This document shows positions 33,123 through 44,218 of a stretch of DNA of 64,000 bases, piece after piece. The stretch comes from Sporosarcina sp. Marseille-Q4943. GTDB lineage: Bacteria > Bacillota > Bacilli > Bacillales_A > Planococcaceae. Both the position numbers and the translations under genes were made by a program. The notes beneath the pieces are model-generated. The model was not told the DNA's origin. It worked only from the letters and a program-made list of their open reading frames with translations, and made no database searches. The first letter of the stretch is position 1; every line of letters starts with the position of its first letter. The stretch covers positions 1,907,501-1,971,500 of the forward strand of contig NZ_OX031157.1 in NCBI RefSeq assembly GCF_943736995.1, given 5' to 3'.

Positions 33123-34544
33123 ATGAATGAACAGACAAAACCGCTTGTTCAAGCACTGAGCCAATTCAAGGAAAAGCGGCCGATCTCCTTTCATGTCCCA
33201 GGACATAAAAACGGTTTACTGTCCGGCTTACCGGAAGAAATGCAATCCGTGTTGCAATACGACATGACGGAATTGGAAGGGCTGGATGATTTGCATGAGC
33301 CGTCTGGAGTGATCCTTAAAGCGGAGCAGCGGCTTTCGGCTCTGTATCAATCCGACCGGAGCTTCTTTCTCGTCAACGGCTCAACGGTCGGCAATTTGGC
33401 GATGATGTACGCGGCATGCAGACCCGGCGACACGGTCATCGTGCAGCGGAATGCACATAAATCGATCTTCCATGCGATTGAATTGACGGGCGCCAAGCCG
33501 GTCTTTGTGTCACCCGCATGGGATGCCCATTCGAATACGCCGGGTGCTGTCCGTTTTGCACGGGTGAAGGAGGCGATTGAAGCCTATCCTCATGCCAAGG
33601 CGGTCGTCCTGACATATCCGACTTACTATGGTGTGGCAGGGGCAGAGCTTGCGGACATCATTCAATTCAGCCATTCAAAGGGAATTCCCGTTTTGGTGGA
33701 TGAAGCGCATGGAGCCCATTTTGTCGCAGGAGGCGCATTTCCGCAATCCGCATTGGAGCTAGGGGCGGACGTCGTTGTACATTCTGCCCATAAAACATTG
33801 CCCGCTATGACGATGGCATCGTTTTTACATATGAGGTCGACAATCATCTCGCCTGAAAGGATAGCGCATTATTTGGGCATGCTCCAATCGAGCAGTCCGT
33901 CCTATTTGCTTATGGCGTCCCTCGATGATGCACGGGCGTATGCCGAGTCCTATACGAAGGAAGACCAAGCCGATTTTTTGGAAAATCGCCAAACCTTCAT
34001 CGACAACCTGATTACCATTCCGGCATTGCAAATCGTCGAAACGGACGATCCATTGAAGCTATTGCTGCGAGTTCAGGGCTATACAGGGTTTGAACTGCTT
34101 GCAAGACTTGAAGCGGAAGGTATTTTTGCTGAACTTGCCGACCCGTTCCAAGTGCTACTCGTTCTGCCGTTGCTGAAAAAGGGTATAGAGTACCCATTCA
34201 ATGAAAGCGTGCAAAAGATTGCCATTGCGGTGGCCAGCTTGCCGATCGAGAGAGGGCAGGAAATCAATGAGTCGATTCCGGAAGATAAAGGGCTCTCTAC
34301 GCTGACTTATCTCCCGCAAGAACTTCTTGGGCGAGACACTGAATGGAAAACGATTGAAGAGTCTGTCGGTCATGTGGCGGCAGCTTCCATTATTCCTTAT
34401 CCGCCTGGCATCCCGCTGCTCATCGGAGGGGAAACAGTTACGGAGCGGCATGTCACGTCGCTTTTACAATACTTGCAAATGAATGCGAAATTTCAAGGAG
34501 CCATTCGGGCAAATGATAGACAAATACAAGTAATCATCGATTGA
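33123..34544 (+). CDS. yaaO: Orn/Lys/Arg decarboxylase family protein YaaO
   Basis: PLP-dependent decarboxylase of fold type I. The PLP lysine is Lys224 in VHSAHKTLPA, with DEAHGAH upstream and FHVPGHKNG at the N-terminus. 473 aa with a C-terminal decarboxylase domain. The substrate (arginine or lysine, for polyamines) cannot be read from sequence. It sits before tmk, as yaaO does in B. subtilis. Confidence 0.88.
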   Translation: MNEQTKPLVQALSQFKEKRPISFHVPGHKNGLLSGLPEEMQSVLQYDMTELEGLDDLHEPSGVILKAEQRLSALYQSDRSFFLVNGSTVGNLAMMYAACRPGDTVIVQRNAHKSIFHAIELTGAKPVFVSPAWDAHSNTPGAVRFARVKEAIEAYPHAKAVVLTYPTYYGVAGAELADIIQFSHSKGIPVLVDEAHGAHFVAGGAFPQSALELGADVVVHSAHKTLPAMTMASFLHMRSTIISPERIAHYLGMLQSSSPSYLLMASLDDARAYAESYTKEDQADFLENRQTFIDNLITIPALQIVETDDPLKLLLRVQGYTGFELLARLEAEGIFAELADPFQVLLVLPLLKKGIEYPFNESVQKIAIAVASLPIERGQEINESIPEDKGLSTLTYLPQELLGRDTEWKTIEESVGHVAAASIIPYPPGIPLLIGGETVTERHVTSLLQYLQMNAKFQGAIRANDRQIQVIID

Positions 34545-34556
34545 CGGAGGCATACT

Positions 34557-35189
34557 ATGTTAAATAAAGGGATATTTATTACCTTTGAAGGTCCCGAAGG
34601 TGCAGGAAAAACAACTGTGATTGCAGAAATATATAAGAGACTGGAGAAGGAAGGAAAAAAATCGATCCTTACCCGCGAACCGGGAGGCATCCGTATCTCG
34701 GAGAAAATCCGCAACATCATCCTCGACAACGAGCATCAAGAGATGGATGGCAGGACGGAAGCACTCCTCTACGCGGCAGCCCGCCGTCAACATCTCGTCG
34801 AGAAGATCATCCCGGCAATGAAGGAAGGGAAAATCGTCCTTTGCGACCGTTTCGTCGACAGCTCCCTTGCGTACCAAGGCTATGCACGTGGGCTCGGGAT
34901 GGACGAAGTGATGTCCATCAACGCATTTGCGATTGGGGAGACAATGCCGGATCTAACCATTTATTTCGACATTTCGCCTGAAGAAGGGTTGCGGAGGATT
35001 TCGCAAAACGACGGACGGGAGCAAAACCGTCTGGATAATGAAACATTGCAGTTCCATGAAAAAGTTTACGAAGGCTATCAATTGCTGCTGAGACAGTACC
35101 CAGACCGCATCGTCAGTACAGACGCAAGCAAGCCGTTGTCAGAAGTAACTGAAAATGTTTGGAAAATTATAAGTTCTCAACTCATTTAA
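34557..35189 (+). CDS. tmk: Thymidylate kinase
   Basis: Phosphorylates dTMP to dTDP. P-loop [11 protein letters not shown] (10-20), DRF/Y motif [14 protein letters not shown] and the lid. 210 aa. The ATG lies 12 bp after yaaO with GGAGG, so the two genes are probably cotranscribed. Confidence 0.96.
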   Translation: MLNKGIFITFEGPEGAGKTTVIAEIYKRLEKEGKKSILTREPGGIRISEKIRNIILDNEHQEMDGRTEALLYAAARRQHLVEKIIPAMKEGKIVLCDRFVDSSLAYQGYARGLGMDEVMSINAFAIGETMPDLTIYFDISPEEGLRRISQNDGREQNRLDNETLQFHEKVYEGYQLLLRQYPDRIVSTDASKPLSEVTENVWKIISSQLI

Positions 35190-35271
35190 AAACAGGTTTC
35201 ATGATATAATGTAGTAGGGGGCTTTTAGCTTCTCGACTTGGAAAACGACTGTTTATTAATAAGTATGTTAT

Positions 35272-35400
35272 GTTGATTGGAACGCAGGGCGGCGACTCCT
35301 GTGGAAAAAGCGTCAGTTGAAGACCCCGCAACGAAGCGAAGCGTAGTGAGGAGGCTGAAGCGACGCCCACGGAAAGCGTCCGCCCGGAGTGGAAATCAAC
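35272..35400. repeat. Bacillales-type interspersed palindromic repeat, copy 2
   Basis: The ends GTTGATTGGAACGCAGGGCGG-like and CCGCCCGGAGTGGAAATCAAC-like are complementary, with ACGAAGCGAAGCGTAGTGAG inside. It fills the gap tmk-darA; the rest of that gap has an extended -10 element (TGATATAAT, 35202-35210) and nothing else clear. Confidence 0.8.
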
Positions 35401-35416
35401 AGTTATGGCAATATAA

Positions 35417-35773
<357 letters not shown>

Positions 35774-35793
35774 TGAAATGAGGTGATGTAGAA

Positions 35794-36234
35794 ATGAAAG
35801 TGAATGGAGAGTACCGGACCGGGCCCGATAAGCTCAGGAATGATCCATTGCGCTCGACGCAAGGGAACGCCCGGTTCGGTCAAATGGTTCTGAAACAGGA
35901 AGAACGCTTGCACGGCGAACAGATTACAAAACTTCTTGGAGACATTTCTTCGGCAGGGGACCGTCTTGCCCGTTCACGGAATTTACGAGATATGGCAAAG
36001 TTCAAAATGCTCGTCCGACGTTTTCTGAAGGAGTCGGTTGAATCTGGGATGGGGTTGAAACAATCTCATACGTGGAATCAGTTCGGCGAAGGACGAAGAT
36101 TGAAGATTGTCCAGACGATTGATGAGAAGCTCATTGAATTGGCGGAAGCTTTATTGGATGACGAACAGACGTCTGTCGAGTTATTAGGGAAAATTGGGGA
36201 GATCAAAGGACTCCTCGTCAATATATATAGATGA
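35794..36234 (+). CDS. yaaR: YaaR family protein (DUF327)
   Basis: 146-aa helical cytosolic protein with the family block FKMLVRRFLKESVESGMGL. Always between darA and holB in Bacillales. Function unknown. ATG after GAGGTGATG. Confidence 0.9.
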   Translation: MKVNGEYRTGPDKLRNDPLRSTQGNARFGQMVLKQEERLHGEQITKLLGDISSAGDRLARSRNLRDMAKFKMLVRRFLKESVESGMGLKQSHTWNQFGEGRRLKIVQTIDEKLIELAEALLDDEQTSVELLGKIGEIKGLLVNIYR

Positions 36235-36236
36235 CC

Positions 36237-36256
36237 CGTGTATTTACACGTTTTTT
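36237..36256 (+). terminator. Small terminator-like hairpin before holB
   Basis: CGTGTA / TACACG with a two-base loop and T6, directly after the yaaR stop. It may attenuate holB transcription. Confidence 0.5.
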
Positions 36257-36279
36257 GGAGCAAGGAGGTACAAGCAAGC

Positions 36280-37284
36280 ATGGAAGGCACGGAGAATGGC
36301 ATCAAGCGAAGGCAAAAGGCCGTCATCGATAGACTGGAAGCGACCTACCGGAATAACCGGATTGGCCATGCGTATCTATTTGATGGCGAGGCGGGCACTG
36401 GAAAAGAAGAGGCAGCCGTCCATTTTGCGAAGCTCTTGCTTTGTGAAAAGCCTGAAAATGCTGTTCCATGTGAAACATGTCGCAATTGCAGACGGGTTGC
36501 GTCAGGAAATCACCCGAATGTGACGAAGATTGAACCGGATGGACAAGACATCAAGAAAGAGCAGATGTCTTCGTTGATTATGAAAATGACGCGAAAAGGG
36601 TATGAGCCGGGACGTAAAATGTATATCATTTCCCGCGCAGACCGGATGAATGTGGCAGCTGCCAATACGCTGCTGAAGTTTTTGGAAGAACCTGAAGGGG
36701 AAGTGACAGCAATACTTCTGACCGATTCCTATCAGTCGATTCTTCCGACGATCCAATCCAGATGCCAGCGCGTCAGCTTCCTTCCCCCGCGGAGGGAAGA
36801 GATGATTGCTAAATTGACCGATGCAGGGATTACCGCATCAATGGCTGCGACGGTTACGATGATGACAGCGGATATCGAGCAAGCGAAACAGCTTGCGGAG
36901 AATGATCAATTTGCACACATGCGAAAGACAGTGTTAAAATTGATTGAAGCATCAGATCGCAATGTAAATGAAGCGCTTCTATTCATCCAATCGGAATGGT
37001 TGCCGGCAATGAAAGAGAAGGAAGACGTGGAACGTGGTCTTGACTTGCTTCTCTATGCGTACCGTGATATCGTCTCGATGAAAGCCGGGTTGCAATCGGA
37101 ATTGACGTTTCCCGATCAGCAGCAAATTTTCCGTGGTCTATCGATGAAGATGACTTACAGCCGGCTATCGGCCAATATGGAAGCGATTCTACAAGCGAAG
37201 AAAAAGCTGTACGGCAATATGAACCGCACGCTTTTAATGGAACAGCTGGTGCTCAATTTGCAGGAGGGGTTAACGCTTGTATAA
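36280..37284 (+). CDS. holB: DNA polymerase III subunit delta'
   Basis: Non-ATP-cycling clamp-loader subunit. It keeps a P-loop-like GEAGTGKEE (36-44), a zinc cluster (CETCRNC region) and the RADRMN/ SRCQRVSF motifs. The frame is open from 36238, but the ATG at 36280, ten bases after AAGGAGGT, gives the expected 334 aa. Overlaps ricT by 8 nt. Confidence 0.93.
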   Translation: MEGTENGIKRRQKAVIDRLEATYRNNRIGHAYLFDGEAGTGKEEAAVHFAKLLLCEKPENAVPCETCRNCRRVASGNHPNVTKIEPDGQDIKKEQMSSLIMKMTRKGYEPGRKMYIISRADRMNVAAANTLLKFLEEPEGEVTAILLTDSYQSILPTIQSRCQRVSFLPPRREEMIAKLTDAGITASMAATVTMMTADIEQAKQLAENDQFAHMRKTVLKLIEASDRNVNEALLFIQSEWLPAMKEKEDVERGLDLLLYAYRDIVSMKAGLQSELTFPDQQQIFRGLSMKMTYSRLSANMEAILQAKKKLYGNMNRTLLMEQLVLNLQEGLTLV

Positions 37285-38104
37285 AGTTGTAGGTGTCCGC
37301 TTTAAAAAAGCGGGTAAGATATATTATTTCGATCCTCTCGATTATCCGCTTGATGTCGGTGATTATGTCATCGTCGAAACAGCCCGGGGAATCGAGTACG
37401 GAAAAGTCGCTAGTCCTGTGAGGGAAGTCGATGAAAATGACGTCGTCTTGCCACTTAAGAAAATCATCCGCAAGGCGCTTGTCGAAGACCAGATCCAAGT
37501 GGATGAAAACCGTGCGGATGCTGAGCAGGCATTCGGTAAATGTGTCGAGAAGATACGGGAACATGAGCTGGACATGAAGCTCGTCGATGTGGAATACACG
37601 TTTGATCGCAATAAGATCGTCTTTTATTTCACAGCGGAAGGACGGGTCGATTTCCGGAATCTCGTAAAAGATCTTGCCGCTATTTTCCGAACACGCATCG
37701 AATTGCGTCAAATCGGCGTCCGTGATGAGGCGAAAATGCTTGGAGGAATCGGACCGTGCGGAAGAATGCTCTGCTGTTCGACATTCCTGGGCGACTTTGA
37801 ACCTGTATCCATCAAGATGGCGAAGGATCAGAACCTGTCACTCAACCCATCCAAAATCTCCGGATTATGCGGCCGCCTCATGTGTTGCCTGAAATACGAA
37901 AATGATGAATATGAAGAGGCCAAAGCCCTTATGCCCGATATCGGGGAGCGAGTTCAGACACCTGAAGGGCCAGGGAAAGTGGTCGGCTTGAATTTACTCG
38001 AGCGAATTTTGCAAGTGAATTTGGCAGATCAGGAGCAGGTCCTGGAATATTCATGGGAAGAAATAGAGAGTCGAAAAAGCTCGGTAGCTCAATTGACGAA
38101 ATGA
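37277..38104 (+). CDS. ricT: RicT (YaaT), RicAFT complex subunit, PSP1 domain
   Basis: Partner of RicA/RicF in the Fe-S-containing complex that affects RNA processing by RNase Y, sporulation and biofilm formation in B. subtilis. The PSP1 domain and cysteine motifs GPCGRMLCCSTF and GLCGRLMCCLKYEND are present. 275 aa. TTG start after CAGGAGGGG, inside the holB 3' end. Confidence 0.93.
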   Translation: MYKVVGVRFKKAGKIYYFDPLDYPLDVGDYVIVETARGIEYGKVASPVREVDENDVVLPLKKIIRKALVEDQIQVDENRADAEQAFGKCVEKIREHELDMKLVDVEYTFDRNKIVFYFTAEGRVDFRNLVKDLAAIFRTRIELRQIGVRDEAKMLGGIGPCGRMLCCSTFLGDFEPVSIKMAKDQNLSLNPSKISGLCGRLMCCLKYENDEYEEAKALMPDIGERVQTPEGPGKVVGLNLLERILQVNLADQEQVLEYSWEEIESRKSSVAQLTK

Positions 38105-38117
38105 TGGGGTGAAATAG

Positions 38118-38477
38118 TTGAAAGAAGGGAACTTTCTCGACAGAGTGATGGAGTTTGAGCAGCAGCTCGAAGCCATGCATGAGCAATTCCGGGAACTTAT
38201 TGGATTTGTCGCGAAGATGACGGAAGAGAACCACTCACTTCAACTGGAAAACCATCATCTCCGGACGCGGCTTGAAGAATTGACTGACAAAACTCAATTG
38301 ATGGATGAAAAACGGCCGCCTGAGAAGCCCCACAGAGTCGATATCGGCGAAGGGGTGGACAACCTGGCCAGGATATATAATGAAGGATATCACGTCTGCA
38401 ATGTCCATTACGGAAGCAGTCGTAAAGGGGAAGATTGCTTGTTCTGCCTATCCTTCCTGAGCAAACAGAATGCTTAA
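38118..38477 (+). CDS. yabA: Replication initiation control protein YabA
   Basis: Bridges DnaA and DnaN and slows initiation. N-terminal leucine-zipper coiled coil (about 5-60) and C-terminal zinc motif HVCNVHYG...CLFC. 119 aa. TTG start after GGGGTG. Confidence 0.93.
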   Translation: MKEGNFLDRVMEFEQQLEAMHEQFRELIGFVAKMTEENHSLQLENHHLRTRLEELTDKTQLMDEKRPPEKPHRVDIGEGVDNLARIYNEGYHVCNVHYGSSRKGEDCLFCLSFLSKQNA

Positions 38478-38480
38478 GAT

Positions 38481-38516
38481 GAGCCGATCCTATACTTATG
38501 TAGGCATCGGCTCTTT
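38481..38516 (+). terminator. yabA terminator
   Basis: GAGCCGAT pairs with ATCGGCTC, followed by TTTT. Confidence 0.7.
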
Positions 38517-38539
38517 TCTATTGACTGGAGGAGAATACA

Positions 38540-39289
38540 TTGGAGGATTTATTGAAAGAAGACGAAAGGCTGGACTATTTACTAGCGGAAAACTTGCGAA
38601 TCATTCAAAGCCCCTCTGTCTTTTCATTTTCGCTCGATGCCGTCCTGCTAGCAAAATTCGCGTATGTACCGATCCGTTCGGGTAAAATTGTCGATTTATG
38701 CGCAGGCAACGGGGCAATCCCGCTTTTTCTAAGTGCACGGACAAATGCTGACATTATTGCGGTTGAACTGCAGGAGAGGCTTGCGGATATGGCACGAAGA
38801 AGTGTCGGTTATAATGGATTAGATGATCGGATAACAATTTTGAATGACGATGTGATCGGAATTGCTAGGAAAATCGGCTTTGAAAAATATGACACAGTCA
38901 CTTGCAATCCGCCCTATTTCCCCGCTATCGAAGCGAGTGAGAAAAACTTGAAGGAGCATGTCGCGATTGCAAGGCATGAAATCCGACTAACGCTTGAACA
39001 AGCCGTACAGTCCGCCAGTGAGCTGCTGAAGCAAGGCGGGAAAGCGGCATTCGTCCATCGGCCCGGCAGGCTGCTAGATATTGTGACGGCAATGCGTGCG
39101 AACAGGCTTGAACCGAAAAGGATCCGTTTCGTATACCCGAAGGAAGGCAAAGAGGCAAACACATTATTAATTGAAGGAATAAAGGACGGCAAGCCGGATT
39201 TGAGAATACTGCCGCCTCTCTACGTATATGGCAATGACGGGCAGTATACCGAAGAAGTGAGGCATTTATTATATGGACAAGACGAATGA
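38540..39289 (+). CDS. trmN6: tRNA1(Val) (adenine-N6) methyltransferase-like protein YabB
   Basis: SAM-dependent methyltransferase: motif [16 protein letters not shown] and the amino-methyltransferase motif CNPPYF. 249 aa. TTG start after GGAGGAG. Overlaps yazA by 17 nt. The tRNA target is inferred from E. coli YfiC. Confidence 0.88.
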   Translation: MEDLLKEDERLDYLLAENLRIIQSPSVFSFSLDAVLLAKFAYVPIRSGKIVDLCAGNGAIPLFLSARTNADIIAVELQERLADMARRSVGYNGLDDRITILNDDVIGIARKIGFEKYDTVTCNPPYFPAIEASEKNLKEHVAIARHEIRLTLEQAVQSASELLKQGGKAAFVHRPGRLLDIVTAMRANRLEPKRIRFVYPKEGKEANTLLIEGIKDGKPDLRILPPLYVYGNDGQYTEEVRHLLYGQDE

Positions 39290-39560
39290 GCATCTGTTCT
39301 ATGTCCTAGAATGCAATGACGGCTCCTACTATGCGGGCTATACAAATGATTTGGAAAAGCGAATCCGTACCCATAATGAAGGAAAGGGCGCAAAATATAC
39401 GCGTTCTAAGCTTCCGGTTCGTCTCATCTACAAGGAAAGCTATGAAACGAAGCGGGCCGCGATGCAGGCTGAATATCAGTTCAAGCAATTGACACGGTTG
39501 GCAAAGGAACGTTATATGAGGAAGGGGCAAAGTATGAATGAAATCACAGAAAAGCGTTGA
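39273..39560 (+). CDS. yazA: GIY-YIG nuclease family protein YazA
   Basis: UvrC-like GIY-YIG domain: [21 protein letters not shown] with Tyr and Arg catalytic positions. 95 aa. Small members of this family are poorly understood. It overlaps genes on both sides. Confidence 0.88.
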   Translation: MDKTNEHLFYVLECNDGSYYAGYTNDLEKRIRTHNEGKGAKYTRSKLPVRLIYKESYETKRAAMQAEYQFKQLTRLAKERYMRKGQSMNEITEKR

Positions 39561-40416
39561 AGCAGGTTCCGCAAAGCTATTTCTTGTCGGAACGCCGATC
39601 GGCAATTTGGAGGACATGACATTCCGTGCGATCCGTATCTTGCAGGAAGCGGATATGATAGCTGCGGAAGATACGAGGAACACGATCAAGCTTTGCAACC
39701 ACTTCGATATAAAAACACCTCTCATGAGCTACCATGAGCATAATATCGAGAAAGGCGGGGAGAAAATCCTGTCTTTATTGGCGGAAGGGAAGACGGTCGC
39801 CTTGGTGAGTGATGCCGGGATGCCATGCATTTCAGATCCGGGGAATGATATTGCTATGAAAGCGATTGAAGAAGGTTTCGATGTCGTTCCGGTCCCCGGA
39901 GCTAACGCTGCCATCAGTGCATTGGTCGCTTCCGGACTTCAGACGCAGCCGTTTTCCTTCTTCGGATTCCTATCGAGGCAGAAAAAGGAACGCAACGAGC
40001 AATTACGGAAGCTCAAGCAAAAGGAGGAGACATTGCTTCTGTATGAAGCTCCCCATCGTCTGAAGGAAACGGTCAAGGCTCTGGCGGAAACATTTGGCGG
40101 ATCCCGTCAAGTCGTGTTGGCTAGGGAGTTGACGAAACGGTATGAGGAGTTCCTCCGGGGAACGCTTGAGGAAGCCCTTTCTTGGGTGGAATCAAATGAA
40201 ATTAGAGGGGAATTTTGTATCGTCATAGCAGGGAATGAGGATATGGAAGAAGAGACTGAAAAATGGTGGAATGATATAAGCATCGATTCTCATGTAGAGA
40301 TGGTGATCGAGAAGGAAGGCGTTTCATCGAAGGAAGCAATCAAGGTAGTGGCGGCGGAAAGAGGAATGTCCAAAAGGGATGTCTACCAGGAGTACCATGT
40401 GAATAGGAATTCATAA
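39538..40416 (+). CDS. rsmI: 16S rRNA 2'-O-ribose C1402 methyltransferase RsmI
   Basis: SAM methyltransferase of the tetrapyrrole-methylase fold: LFLVGTPIGNLEDMTFRA at the N-terminus, EDTRNT and PGANAAISALVASG. 292 aa. Its ATG lies within the 3' end of yazA, giving a coupled yabB-yazA-rsmI unit. Confidence 0.95.
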   Translation: MKSQKSVEAGSAKLFLVGTPIGNLEDMTFRAIRILQEADMIAAEDTRNTIKLCNHFDIKTPLMSYHEHNIEKGGEKILSLLAEGKTVALVSDAGMPCISDPGNDIAMKAIEEGFDVVPVPGANAAISALVASGLQTQPFSFFGFLSRQKKERNEQLRKLKQKEETLLLYEAPHRLKETVKALAETFGGSRQVVLARELTKRYEEFLRGTLEEALSWVESNEIRGEFCIVIAGNEDMEEETEKWWNDISIDSHVEMVIEKEGVSSKEAIKVVAAERGMSKRDVYQEYHVNRNS

Positions 40417-40420
40417 TAAA

Positions 40421-40450
40421 AATCCAGAACAATTATTCGTTCTGGATTCA
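40421..40450. terminator. Convergent hairpin rsmI / abrB
   Basis: AATCCAGAAC pairs with GTTCTGGATT; T-run weak on the + strand. An adjacent AT-rich hairpin (40451-40474) may serve abrB. Confidence 0.6.
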
Positions 40451-40472
40451 TATTATTATTGCGATGATAATA

Positions 40473-40748
40473 TTATTTTATCTTCTCTTCGATCTCTTTA
40501 ATGAGTTGTCTAGCACCATCTTGGCTTAAAATCAGCTTTCCATCAATAAGTTGCAAGTTATTGTCGGACACTTCACCTGTGATGGAACAAGTCATATTTG
40601 GCATGTATTTCTTCAAGATAATTTTGTCATCATCGACATAGATTTCTAAAGCATCTTTCTGCTCAATTCCTAGGGTACGACGAAGCTCGATTGGAATGAC
40701 AACACGGCCAAGTTCGTCGACTTTTCTAACGATTCCTGTAGATTTCAT
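40473..40748 (-). CDS. abrB: Transition state regulator AbrB
   Basis: Global repressor of post-exponential genes; tetrameric swapped-hairpin DNA-binding protein. N-terminal MKSTGIVRKVDELGRVVIP and LRRTLGIEQKDALEIYVDD match B. subtilis AbrB almost residue for residue. The open frame extends upstream, but the ATG at 40748 after AGGAGG gives the correct 91 aa. Confidence 0.96.
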   Translation of the reverse strand: MKSTGIVRKVDELGRVVIPIELRRTLGIEQKDALEIYVDDDKIILKKYMPNMTCSITGEVSDNNLQLIDGKLILSQDGARQLIKEIEEKIK

Positions 40749-40778
40749 GACAAGAATTCCTCCTAAACGATTTAAATT

Positions 40779-40795
40779 TTCGTCAAAATTCGACA
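40779..40795. promoter_or_regulatory. Tandem Spo0A boxes in the abrB leader
   Basis: TTCGTCA (40779) and TTCGACA (40789) are 10 bp apart between the abrB promoter and its start codon. They match the 0A-box TTCGACA and the position used by Spo0A~P to repress abrB in B. subtilis. Confidence 0.7.
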
Positions 40796-40816
40796 TATTT
40801 CTCTTGTCTATCAAAT

Positions 40817-40845
40817 ATCATACCAAGTCTTCCATTTAACGTCAA
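40817..40845 (-). promoter_or_regulatory. Sigma-A promoter of abrB
   Basis: On the minus strand TTGACG, 17 bp, TATGAT. Confidence 0.75.
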
Positions 40846-41028
40846 TAAATCTCGCTGATTATTATGTGTAGAATAATAGATTTTTTTAAAAAACGGGACT
40901 TTTGATGTTTGGGATTCTCTAAGTCTGTGGGGTATTAAGTAGCCAATAATGAGAGATATTAGGGAAATAGAAGCGATAGATGAATTGAGCATTAATAAGG
41001 AAATTTGAAAACGAGCGAATGATTGCGT

Positions 41029-41157
41029 TTATGCGCAGTTGGAGCGGTCTATGAGTGTTTTTATGCGCTTATGCGTACCTGAGCGTGTTTATGAGCATTT
41101 TAGACGATTTATGCTTTTTTCAAGGGATTTATCCGTCTAATAACGATTTTATGCGTG
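41029..41157 (+). repeat. 20-bp phased array, TTATGCG family (array 3)
   Basis: Seven cores at 41029, 41049 (CTATGAG), 41069, 41089, 41109, 41129 and 41149, every one exactly 20 bp apart. The variants GCG, GAG, GCG, GAG alternate in the first four units. An extra off-phase TTATGCG lies at 41061. The array is in the divergent gap abrB-metS; no T-box precedes metS. Confidence 0.85.
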
Positions 41158-41208
41158 TCTACATAGCACTTTTGTTGAAATTTAAGTAATATGGTTAGTA
41201 TAGATTGA

Positions 41209-43188
<1,980 letters not shown>

Positions 43189-43204
43189 ATGCAGTAAAGG
43201 CAGT

Positions 43205-43237
43205 AGACGGCGTTTCTTATAGAGACGCCGTCTTTAT
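43205..43237 (+). terminator. metS terminator
   Basis: AGACGGCGTTTC pairs with GAGACGCCGTCT, followed by a T-rich stretch. Confidence 0.8.
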
Positions 43238-43318
43238 CTTTTAACCGATTTGTTACCATACTGTAACGTAAGACATAAACCATTGAAATAGAATGGAGCT
43301 TGTGAGGAGAGACGCAAA

Positions 43319-44089
43319 ATGTATATCGATACTCATGTTCATTTAAATGCAGACCAATACGAAGAAGACGTTAAAGAAGTCATACAACGCGCAATTGACG
43401 CGGGGGTCGAAAAAATGGTCGTTGTCGGCTTTGATCGTGTAACGATCGAGAAGGCAATGGAGTTGGCAGAGCAATATCCGTTCATTTACGCTGTCGTCGG
43501 CTGGCATCCTGTAGATGCTATCGATTGCACCGACAAAGATCTGGAATGGATCGAATCGTTAGCGGCACATCCGAAAGTCGTCGGCATCGGGGAAACCGGT
43601 TTGGATTATTATTGGGACAAATCACCGAAGGACGTTCAGCAAGAATTGTTCCGGAAGCAGATCCGGCTTGCGCAAAAAGTCGACCTTCCCGTCATCATCC
43701 ACAATCGCGACGCAACCGGGGATGTCGTCAGGATATTGAAGGAAGAGGAGGCCCACATTACGGGTGGCATTATGCACTGCTACGGCGGCAGCGTCGAGAC
43801 TGCGAAAGAGTGCATTGATATGAATTTCCTCATATCCCTTGGCGGCCCTGTCACCTTCAAAAATGCAAAAATGCCGAAGCAAGTCGCAACAGACATTCCT
43901 TTGGATCATTTATTGATTGAAACGGATGCTCCTTACCTTGCTCCCCACCCTCATCGCGGAAAACGGAATGAGCCGGCGCTCGTCACGCTCGTGGCGGAGG
44001 AAATTGCCAGTCTAAAGGACATTCCAGTTGAAGAGGTGGCAAAGAGAACGACCGAAAATGCTTTAAGGATATTCCGTATTTCGAAATAA
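43319..44089 (+). CDS. tatD: TatD family metal-dependent DNase (YabD)
   Basis: TIM-barrel hydrolase with metal ligands DTHVHLN, GETGLDYY, IHNRDA, GGIMHCYGG and ETDAPYLAP. 256 aa. ATG 3 bp after a short leader with GAGGAGAG. Probable 3'-5' DNase; precise role unsettled. Confidence 0.93.
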   Translation: MYIDTHVHLNADQYEEDVKEVIQRAIDAGVEKMVVVGFDRVTIEKAMELAEQYPFIYAVVGWHPVDAIDCTDKDLEWIESLAAHPKVVGIGETGLDYYWDKSPKDVQQELFRKQIRLAQKVDLPVIIHNRDATGDVVRILKEEEAHITGGIMHCYGGSVETAKECIDMNFLISLGGPVTFKNAKMPKQVATDIPLDHLLIETDAPYLAPHPHRGKRNEPALVTLVAEEIASLKDIPVEEVAKRTTENALRIFRISK

Positions 44090-44160
44090 TATGAAGGTGA
44101 TTGTACGGCTTCCCGACTGGATTCATCCGTCCTCAGTGAAAAGACTGGAGATTCTATAAG

Positions 44161-44189
44161 TTGACACGTCGAATTGGAAGCTTTATAAT
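44161..44189 (+). promoter_or_regulatory. Sigma-A promoter of yabE
   Basis: TTGACA, 17 bp, TATAAT: both hexamers are perfect consensus. Confidence 0.85.
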
Positions 44190-44218
44190 TTGCCGAGTGA
44201 TAAAGGAGGAGTTTTTTC

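Noticed and set aside
40783..40992. 69-residue minus-strand ORF with a hydrophobic start upstream of abrB
   Set aside because: It overlaps the abrB promoter and Spo0A boxes and has no ribosome binding site.
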